A DNA stretch of 7,159 nucleotides from JAAYUK01 sp035319145 (GTDB taxonomy: Bacteria; Nitrospirota; Thermodesulfovibrionia; Thermodesulfovibrionales; Dissulfurispiraceae), in assembly GCA_035319145.1 (NCBI GenBank), contig DATHDH010000121.1:1-7159 (forward strand), written 5' to 3'. Below, in pieces: positions 1-5,000 of the stretch; the first letter of the stretch is position 1; the number at the start of each line of letters is the position of its first letter. A program made the translations under genes and the position numbers. The notes under the pieces were generated by a model. The model made no database searches. It saw only the letters and a program-made list of their open reading frames with translations, and had not been told where the DNA came from.

Positions 1-1665
1 AAATTCCCGGCGATCAAGCGGCGGCACTGCGAGATTTCCGCCGGAAGAACCGGACTCCAAAAAAAATCTTTGCGGAAGATCGTCATCCGCAACAGTAAAA
101 CCGTTGGCCCGGTTCATCGCCCATTCTGCATTCCAGACCCGTTCGCCGATGCGGAACAAATCGCGGCTGTCGATTGAGACCCCGAGCACAGCCGACAGTG
201 CATGCGCATATTCTTCGATCCCGGCAGCAAAAAAAACAAAGCGGCACGCGGTCAGCGAATCGACGACCGCATTCATGTCCTCGGCGATTCTGACAATCCT
301 CGCCTTGCCTTCGAATGAGAACCGGTCTGTTGCGACCGGCTTGCGCAGGACCTCATGGCTGATTGGATACGCCCGCATATGACATCCGCCTCGGGTAGAC
401 GTTGCATAGGCGAGAGCCATCCCGTAGGCACCGCGCGGGTCGTAGGCGGGCAACTCAAGCCCTTTCACCGTCATGCTGAGTTCGGGCCGACCGTGGTCCT
501 TAGCATAGCGAAATGAACCTTCCGCCAGGGCATCTCCGATGCCACTCCGCCCGGCAAGCTGCCGGAGAAGCGTCTCAATATCGGACGGAGAGAATGTTGT
601 CCCCTGCAGTTCAGCATGACACGCAAGGGTGCATGCCGCGCTTATGGTGTCCATTCCAAGGTCATTGCAGAGACGGTTGGCTCCGACGATGCTCCCCAAG
701 TCATCATTGCCGAGCAGCGCACCGAAATGTGAGACGCTGTCGTATTCGGGGAGTATCGTTCCGTCGCTGCCGACCTTCTTGCAGAGAATGGGACACCCGG
801 CACATCCGGTAGGGATCGCCGCATACCGCTTCTTCATTGCATACCCGGAATAGACGCCGGCGCCGGCAAAATAGGTCGCGCGAAAATTCAGTGCAGGCTC
901 CATCCGACGGGCATGCATCAGATCGACGAGTGCCGCCGTACCGAACTCCGACAGCCCCGCCTCGCCGAAGACAGCCGGCGAAGCGCGCAGCAAACGCATA
1001 ATATCCGCAGAAGCTGCGGCAAGTTCGTCAGGCTTTGCAACCGCAACCTCACGCCGTCCGGAAACGGAAATAGCCTTCAGGCGCTTGGCGCCCATTACAG
1101 CCCCGAGGCCTCCCCGGCCTGCCGCATAGCGGCCGTCGATGATGATTGAGGCAAACCGCACGCCATTTTCTCCTGCAGGGCCGATGACCGCCGTAGAAGA
1201 CTCAGAGGGGAACTGGGCCGTAACGTCGGATACGGATTTCCCTTTCAGCGTCTCGGCGATGCGAACAGCGGCTGCGCCCTCCCGGATTTCGAGGATGACC
1301 CATTGGGAGGCCTGACCGGTAATCACTAAAAAATCGAAGCCTGCACGCTTCAGCATGGTCCCGAATCTGCCTCCGACAGAACAGTCGAACATAGTGCCGG
1401 TGAGCGGAGAACGGGAGCTTACCGACATGCGGCCGGATGTGGGCGCGACAGTGCCCACAAGAGGGCCGGTTGCAAACACGAGAGGCATCTCGGGATCGTA
1501 TGGAGATAAACGACAGGCATCCCTCAAGAGCGCCGCACCGACCCCGCGCCCGCCGAGGAACTCCGTGCAAAGCCAATGCGGGGTCGCTGCGGTCTCAACG
1601 CTTTCCGAGGAGAGATCGACCTTGAGGTAACGCGACATATATCCGGCCACGCGATATTTTACCAT
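1..1665 (-). CDS. Aldehyde ferredoxin oxidoreductase family protein (tungsten enzyme), C-terminus beyond window
   Basis: Oxidises an aldehyde to a carboxylic acid and passes the electrons to ferredoxin, using a tungsten bis-pyranopterin and one [4Fe-4S] cluster in the cytoplasm. The frame is open from 1665 to base 1 (555 codons). Family proteins are roughly 600 residues, so only a short C-terminal piece is missing. Counting from 1665, I see FLGGRGVGAALL near the N-terminus, the pterin-binding stretches IGPAGENGVRFA (161-172) and GRGGLGAVMGAK (183-194), the cluster motif CAGCPILC (Cys288, 291, 295; bases 781-804), VKGLELPAYDPRGAYG, ATSTRGGCHMR and the fourth cluster cysteine in DSLTAC (Cys474). 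The first three cysteines have the same numbers as I recall for the Pyrococcus furiosus enzyme. The start is uncertain. ATG 1665 gives the usual GY-x3-YLKVDLS opening, ATG 1638 is shorter, and GTG 1680 is also in frame. None has a clear Shine-Dalgarno. The substrate cannot be told from the sequence. The gene lies about 50 bases downstream of a secreted-protein gene on the same strand. Confidence 0.95.
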   Translation of the reverse strand, partial: MVKYRVAGYMSRYLKVDLSSESVETAATPHWLCTEFLGGRGVGAALLRDACRLSPYDPEMPLVFATGPLVGTVAPTSGRMSVSSRSPLTGTMFDCSVGGRFGTMLKRAGFDFLVITGQASQWVILEIREGAAAVRIAETLKGKSVSDVTAQFPSESSTAVIGPAGENGVRFASIIIDGRYAAGRGGLGAVMGAKRLKAISVSGRREVAVAKPDELAAASADIMRLLRASPAVFGEAGLSEFGTAALVDLMHARRMEPALNFRATYFAGAGVYSGYAMKKRYAAIPTGCAGCPILCKKVGSDGTILPEYDSVSHFGALLGNDDLGSIVGANRLCNDLGMDTISAACTLACHAELQGTTFSPSDIETLLRQLAGRSGIGDALAEGSFRYAKDHGRPELSMTVKGLELPAYDPRGAYGMALAYATSTRGGCHMRAYPISHEVLRKPVATDRFSFEGKARIVRIAEDMNAVVDSLTACRFVFFAAGIEEYAHALSAVLGVSIDSRDLFRIGERVWNAEWAMNRANGFTVADDDLPQRFFLESGSSGGNLAVPPLDRREF

Positions 1666-1718
1666 TAGCCGGACGAGCACACCCCGCGTCGGGATGAACG
1701 GGAGGCCCTGAAACGGGT

Positions 1719-2516
1719 TTACTCGAACCGCGGATCGCGAATCATGCGAAGGCGGATGGCGTTGCTCGTGAAATAGCCCCTCCCGCAACCGCTCTCTGAA
1801 CACGCTACAACAACTTCATAGTCCCCTTCACTCATGTTGGACGGCAAAACGGCCAGCAGCTGATCGGACTTCCATTCCGCCACCGTCAGCTCATGTGTTT
1901 CGGAACGATTTCTGATCAGAACACGTTTTGCGATCTGGCGGTTGCCGAACGTGCCGTGAAGGGTAATAAGCGCCGGGAACCCGATTGGATATGTGTCAGG
2001 AGCTATTTTTTCTATTTTCGCATTGCACGGTATGCGAAGCATCTGCTCAATGGCCCTGAAGGGGCGGTCCTTGACGAGCAGTCTGTTCGGATCGATTAGG
2101 ACTCCAAAGCTGACCTGAGGATGATCTAGCGCAGGGAAGCCGTCCGACGGCCATCCCGTATCGCCGAGATCAACGAGAATGACGCTGCCCCCTCTGATCG
2201 TTAGTTCGACCTGCACGACTCGATCGAATACAACGTCATCAGTCTGGCGCAGCAGAGACTCCGCTGCGACCACGCGGAATTCCAGAAGCCCCGCAAACGA
2301 TTCGCCATGATTGATGACGCTCACAAACAGGTGCCTGTCGCGCAGAAAGAGGTCAAGCGGTTCGAAATCGGCAGCACGCCCCTGTTCCTTCGGCAGAGCG
2401 GTCTTCGACGAGTGATTAACAGGCGGTTCGTCTCCGGCCTGCGCAACTGCTAATGCAGCTACGACACACAGCAGTAGGCACAGAATCAGGATTCGGAGAA
2501 GGCCGCATACGCTCAT
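1719..2516 (-). CDS. Secreted protein with CARDB-like and IPT/TIG-like beta domains, function unknown
   Basis: I do not recognise a named family. From ATG 2516 the protein has 265 residues. It begins with a signal peptide (about 1-27, a Leu/Val/Ala core ending AVAQA), so it is probably exported. There is no lipobox. Residues of about 50-165 resemble a CARDB adhesion-type beta domain: LDLFL, then FVSVINHGES, then a late VLIDPNRLLV-like strand. Residues of about 170-265 resemble an IPT/TIG immunoglobulin-like fold: an Ile-x-Pro-x-x-Tyr-Pro-Ile-Gly opening, ITLHGTFGN, a W-K-S-D-Q-L turn and GDYEVVVAC near the end. These domain calls come from pattern, not a search. An in-frame ATG at 2561 would add 15 residues, two of them acidic, ahead of the hydrophobic core. 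That is atypical for a signal peptide, so I prefer 2516, although neither start has a Shine-Dalgarno. It may share a transcript with the downstream AOR gene. A binding or scaffolding role at the cell surface or periplasm is inference. Confidence 0.72.
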   Translation of the reverse strand: MSVCGLLRILILCLLLCVVAALAVAQAGDEPPVNHSSKTALPKEQGRAADFEPLDLFLRDRHLFVSVINHGESFAGLLEFRVVAAESLLRQTDDVVFDRVVQVELTIRGGSVILVDLGDTGWPSDGFPALDHPQVSFGVLIDPNRLLVKDRPFRAIEQMLRIPCNAKIEKIAPDTYPIGFPALITLHGTFGNRQIAKRVLIRNRSETHELTVAEWKSDQLLAVLPSNMSEGDYEVVVACSESGCGRGYFTSNAIRLRMIRDPRFE

Positions 2517-2595
2517 ATCAGAGAAGTACCACGATTCGTGAAGAAATGCAAGCGCTTCCATCAGACGCAGTGCGGTGATTCAGCCCGTTCGGACC

Positions 2596-2612
2596 CGGGC
2601 GCTTCGCGCCTG
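2596..2612. repeat. GC-rich hairpin in the divergent intergenic gap
   Basis: A seven-pair stem, CGGGCGC / GCGCCTG with one G-T wobble, closes a three-base TTC loop (GAA on the other strand). Its core is GCTTCGC/GCGAAGC, and the GCGAAGC form is known as an unusually stable DNA mini-hairpin. No T-run follows on either strand, so it is not an intrinsic terminator. It lies upstream of the proposed rightward promoter and in the leader of the leftward gene. Its function is unknown. Confidence 0.4.
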
Positions 2613-2618
2613 CCCCAG

Positions 2619-2628
2619 ACGATATCGT
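2619..2628. promoter_or_regulatory. Perfect 10-base palindrome over the predicted -35 position (candidate operator)
   Basis: ACGATATCGT is self-complementary. Its bases 2622-2627 sit exactly where a -35 box would lie for the -10 element at 2645-2650 (17-base spacer), and no -35 consensus is present. A regulator bound here could repress or activate the rightward genes. A 10-base palindrome can also occur by chance, so this is only a candidate. Confidence 0.25.
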
Positions 2629-2641
2629 ACAGGTAATGCTG

Positions 2642-2650
2642 TGGTATACT
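2642..2650 (+). promoter_or_regulatory. Extended -10 promoter element, possibly giving a leaderless transcript
   Basis: TGGTATACT matches the extended -10 pattern TGnTATAAT with one mismatch (TATACT hexamer at 2645-2650). Initiation about seven bases downstream would fall at 2657-2658, which is the ATG of the nucleotidyltransferase gene. That would give a leaderless or nearly leaderless mRNA. Consistent with this, no Shine-Dalgarno precedes that ATG apart from a weak GAG. Confidence 0.35.
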
Positions 2651-2657
2651 GAGCAAT

Positions 2658-3413
2658 ATGACCGCATTACAATTGGATGCGCTCCCATCGGACATTAAGA
2701 CCCGCTTTGCGCCGTTCGGCAGTGAGGTGCTTGCTCGTTGTCCCGACTGTCTTGTATCCCTTGCCGTGACCGGCAGCGCGGTTACGCCGGATTTTGACGC
2801 GTCGACTTCCGACATCAACAGCATCATGATTCTCAAGGATGCGTCGTTTGACTTTATTCGATTCCTCGCTCCCCTCGGCAAGAACTACCGGCAGCATAAA
2901 ATTGCCGTCCCTCTGGTCATGACACGGGACTATATAGAATCATCTCTCGATGTCTTTCCGATCGAGTTCCTTGATCTCAAATTGATTCACACGACCGTGT
3001 ATGGCGCCGATCTGCTCGGCGCACTTGCCGTTGACCCGCGCAACCTGCGACTCCAGTGCGAGCGAGAAATAAAAACGCGTCTGCTGGCGCTGTCTCAGGG
3101 CTATATAGCGCATCTCGGGGAGGCAGGGGCCACCGCATCTCTGCTGGTCCGGCTGGTCAAGAACTCCTTCCCGCTGATGCGGGCGATACTCACGATCCTC
3201 GGCAAACAGCCACCAGTGCCTCGTGACGCCGTCATTGCACAAATCGAACAATCTATGCCCCTTGAACGCGGCGTCTTTTCCCGCATAATCTCCCTCCGGC
3301 ATGCCGGGACCGCCCCGGACACCGAGGCCGTAAACACCGTCTCCGAACAGCTTTATCGCACTCTTGAAATTCTCAGCAGGCACGTTGATGCACTCCCGAA
3401 TGCATCTGCCTGA
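2658..3413 (+). CDS. Nucleotidyltransferase-fold protein with altered metal-binding motif
   Basis: 251 residues, cytoplasmic by composition, with no signal peptide or membrane segment. Residues 33-59 carry the signature of the Pol-beta/MNT nucleotidyltransferase superfamily: a hydrophobic strand, Gly39-Ser40, about ten residues, then Ser-Asp-Ile-Asn (51-54) and a second hydrophobic strand. In active members the last motif is D-x-D or D-x-E, with both carboxylates binding metal. Here the second is Asn54. A third acidic residue could be Glu103 or Asp106 in PIEFLDLK. The protein is therefore either catalytically weak or inactive, or uses a variant geometry. The C-terminal half is rich in predicted helix, as in other small members. 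The start at 2658 is supported by the promoter spacing, although the ribosome site is weak. The stop lies 16 bases before the TPM-domain gene, so co-transcription is likely. The substrate is unknown. Family members transfer nucleotides to antibiotics, proteins or RNA. Confidence 0.8.
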   Translation: MTALQLDALPSDIKTRFAPFGSEVLARCPDCLVSLAVTGSAVTPDFDASTSDINSIMILKDASFDFIRFLAPLGKNYRQHKIAVPLVMTRDYIESSLDVFPIEFLDLKLIHTTVYGADLLGALAVDPRNLRLQCEREIKTRLLALSQGYIAHLGEAGATASLLVRLVKNSFPLMRAILTILGKQPPVPRDAVIAQIEQSMPLERGVFSRIISLRHAGTAPDTEAVNTVSEQLYRTLEILSRHVDALPNASA

Positions 3414-3429
3414 AGGCAGGCGCTTCCCC

Positions 3430-4239
3430 ATGCTTTCCCTCTTGCACGGCAGATTCGCAGGTTTTGCGATACTCTCAGTTCTCTTTGCACTCGCACCTTT
3501 ACTATTCGCCGCCATGCCGCAGCCGCCCCGGACGCCGGAACAACCAGTGGTCGATATGGCCGGCGTCGTCACCGACGAGGTAAAAAGCAGGGTCAATGCG
3601 ATGTTGAGGACGCTCGAACAGAAGACCGGCGCCGAAGTGGTCATTCTGACAGTCACATCGCTCGACGGCGAAGGGATAGAGTCGTTCTCACTCCGTATGG
3701 CTGAACAATGGCGGCTCGGTAAGAAGGGCAAGGACAACGGCATGCTGCTGGTCGTCGCGCTGACCGAAAAGAAATACCGCTTTGAAACCGGCTATGGCCT
3801 TGAAGGACTTTTTCCGGACAGTTTCCTCGGCTCGCTCGGGAGGGAACAGCTGGTGCCAAACTTCAAACAAGGCGATTATTCTGCCGGCATTCAGAGCACC
3901 GCGGCGATTATTGCCAAACGTATTGCGGATGATCGAGGCGTCGATCTCGGAGAACTGCCGGCCGTCAGCCGACCGCAGCCTGTACAGAAAAACAATGACG
4001 ACGTCGATTGGGTTACCATCGCAATTATAATATTCGTCATTCTGTCGGCGTCAGGATTCTTCGGCTTCGGAACTCGCCCCGGAGGCCGTTCCCGCTCGGG
4101 GCCCTATTCCGGAGGCTGGTACGGAGGCGGCTCTGGCGGAGGTGGATGGGGAAGCCATTCGGACGGCGGGTTCGGAGGAGGCGGCGGAAGCTTTGGCGGT
4201 GGCGGTGCGTCAGGTGGCTGGGGAGACAGCGGAAGTTGA
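3430..4239 (+). CDS. TPM-domain membrane protein (YgcG family)
   Basis: 269 residues from ATG 3430. A signal peptide or N-terminal anchor (about 1-28, ending LFAA) leads into a TPM domain (about 40-170). This opens with VVDMAGVVTDE and contains GAEVVILTV, the family hallmark DNGMLLVVA (102-110), YRFETGYGLEG and a late GDYSAGI. A membrane helix (about 194-213) follows, then an Arg/Gly-rich junction and a Gly-Ser-Trp tail to the end, as is typical of YgcG-like proteins. The basic residues after the helix suggest that the TPM domain is outside and the Gly-rich tail is cytoplasmic. TPM domains occur in photosystem II repair factors and some show acid phosphatase activity, but the bacterial role is not established. 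In-frame ATGs at 3364 and 3400 would overlap the upstream gene and put a charged stretch before the hydrophobic core. The 3430 start has an AGG nine bases upstream. It lies between the nucleotidyltransferase gene and lemA on the same strand. Confidence 0.93.
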   Translation: MLSLLHGRFAGFAILSVLFALAPLLFAAMPQPPRTPEQPVVDMAGVVTDEVKSRVNAMLRTLEQKTGAEVVILTVTSLDGEGIESFSLRMAEQWRLGKKGKDNGMLLVVALTEKKYRFETGYGLEGLFPDSFLGSLGREQLVPNFKQGDYSAGIQSTAAIIAKRIADDRGVDLGELPAVSRPQPVQKNNDDVDWVTIAIIIFVILSASGFFGFGTRPGGRSRSGPYSGGWYGGGSGGGGWGSHSDGGFGGGGGSFGGGGASGGWGDSGS

Positions 4240-4287
4240 TGATTTAACGAGAGCACGGCAGCATTGCTTTGACATTGCCAATACGTG

Positions 4288-4300
4288 GTTGCTTCGCAAC
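4288..4300. repeat. Small hairpin between the TPM gene and lemA
   Basis: GTTGC, TTC loop, GCAAC: five perfect pairs with the same GCTTCGC core as the hairpin at 2596-2612. It sits 15 bases upstream of the lemA ribosome-binding site. The CTTTT that follows is eight bases away and too short for a convincing terminator. It might tune processing or translation between the two genes. This is weakly supported. Confidence 0.25.
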
Positions 4301-4315
4301 AGAGAACCATCTTTT

Positions 4316-4323
4316 AGGAGGAG
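4316..4323 (+). promoter_or_regulatory. Strong ribosome-binding site of lemA
   Basis: AGGAGGAG ends two bases before ATG 4326. It is the only textbook Shine-Dalgarno in the window. It fixes the lemA start at 4326 instead of the in-frame ATG at 4269, and suggests LemA is translated more strongly than its neighbours. Confidence 0.85.
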
Positions 4324-4325
4324 CT

Positions 4326-4904
4326 ATGAGCAACGGAGTTAAAATTGCGCTTGTGATCGTCGGTATTCTCGCCCTCATAGGAATTGTCTTCGGCGGTTGG
4401 ATCGTAAATGAGTACAATCATGTCATCACCCTTGACGAGCAGGTCAAGGCACAGTGGGCGCAGGTCGACAATCAGCTCAAGCGGCGATATGACCTTATCC
4501 CGAACCTCGTCGAAACGGTAAAGGGGTACGCTACGCATGAGAAGGAAATTTTCGAGAATATCGCTCAGGCACGCACCCAATATTTCCAGGCAAAGTCGCC
4601 GCAGGACAAAATAGCCGCCTCCAATGCCCTGGAAGGTGCACTCTCCCGTCTCCTCGTTCTGCAGGAGAATTATCCCCAGTTGAAGGCGAACGAATCATTC
4701 CTCAAGCTGCAGGACAGCCTGGAAGGAACCGAAAACCGCATTGCCGTGGAGCGGAAACGATACAATGAAACCGCCCAGGCGCTCAATACCTATCGGCGCT
4801 CGTTCTTCGGTCGTCTTGTTGCGGCATTCGCCAATGTGAATGAGGCGCCCTATTACGAGATCCCGAAACAGGAGCGCGAGGCGCCGAAAGTCAATTTCAA
4901 GTAA
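4326..4904 (+). CDS. lemA: LemA family protein
   Basis: 192 residues, the usual family length. A short basic N-terminus precedes one membrane helix (about 6-27). The rest is a helical, coiled-coil-like domain, probably outside the cytoplasmic membrane. The family signature is clear: Asn28-x-Tyr30-Asn31, then W-A-Q-V-D-N-Q-L-K-R-R-Y-D-L-I-P-N-L-V-x-T-V-K (44-66) and an HEKEIFE helix. The C-terminal half has LEGTENRIAVERKRYNE and a final FANVNEAPYYE. LemA proteins are widespread but have no settled function. They repeatedly neighbour TPM-domain proteins, as here, and are usually linked to the envelope. The gene follows the TPM gene by 86 bases and probably belongs to the same unit. In many genomes lemA comes first, so the TPM-then-LemA order is a small variation. 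Confidence 0.97.
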   Translation: MSNGVKIALVIVGILALIGIVFGGWIVNEYNHVITLDEQVKAQWAQVDNQLKRRYDLIPNLVETVKGYATHEKEIFENIAQARTQYFQAKSPQDKIAASNALEGALSRLLVLQENYPQLKANESFLKLQDSLEGTENRIAVERKRYNETAQALNTYRRSFFGRLVAAFANVNEAPYYEIPKQEREAPKVNFK

Positions 4905-4982
4905 ATCGACCGGAGTGACGGAGGGCCCGGCAAGCCTCTCTGGCACTTCGTAACTCAAACCATCCACGATGATACGCGGAAC

Positions 4983-4988
4983 GGAAGG
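4983..4988 (+). promoter_or_regulatory. Possible ribosome-binding site for the copper ATPase
   Basis: GGAAGG lies 12 bases before ATG 5001, which is longer than the usual 5-9. It is the only purine-rich candidate upstream. The start itself is supported because the first HMA domain begins within ten residues. Confidence 0.45.
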
Positions 4989-5000
4989 CGACAATACAGC

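Noticed and set aside
1202..1576. Minus-strand frame of 124 codons, and several plus-strand frames, within the AOR gene
   Set aside because: The AOR frame runs unbroken with conserved motifs through this stretch, so the others are out-of-frame shadows.
2530..2540. CACGATTCGTG palindrome upstream of the secreted-protein gene as an operator
   Set aside because: Five-base arms only, and it lies within the possible longer N-terminus. Chance occurrence is likely.
2940..3743. Minus-strand open frame of 267 codons opposite the nucleotidyltransferase and TPM genes
   Set aside because: The opposite strand carries clear family signatures. This product is low-complexity and matches nothing I know.
4080..4239. 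GGAGGC/GGTGGC-rich stretch as a tandem DNA repeat
   Set aside because: It simply encodes the Gly-rich tail typical of YgcG-like proteins. There is no regular repeat unit.
4269..4297. TTGACA at 4269-4274 as a -35 box for lemA
   Set aside because: No acceptable -10 hexamer lies 16-18 bases downstream, where the sequence is GCTTCGCA.
4921..4938. GAGG/CCTC inverted repeat after lemA as a terminator
   Set aside because: Only four pairs, and no T-run follows.
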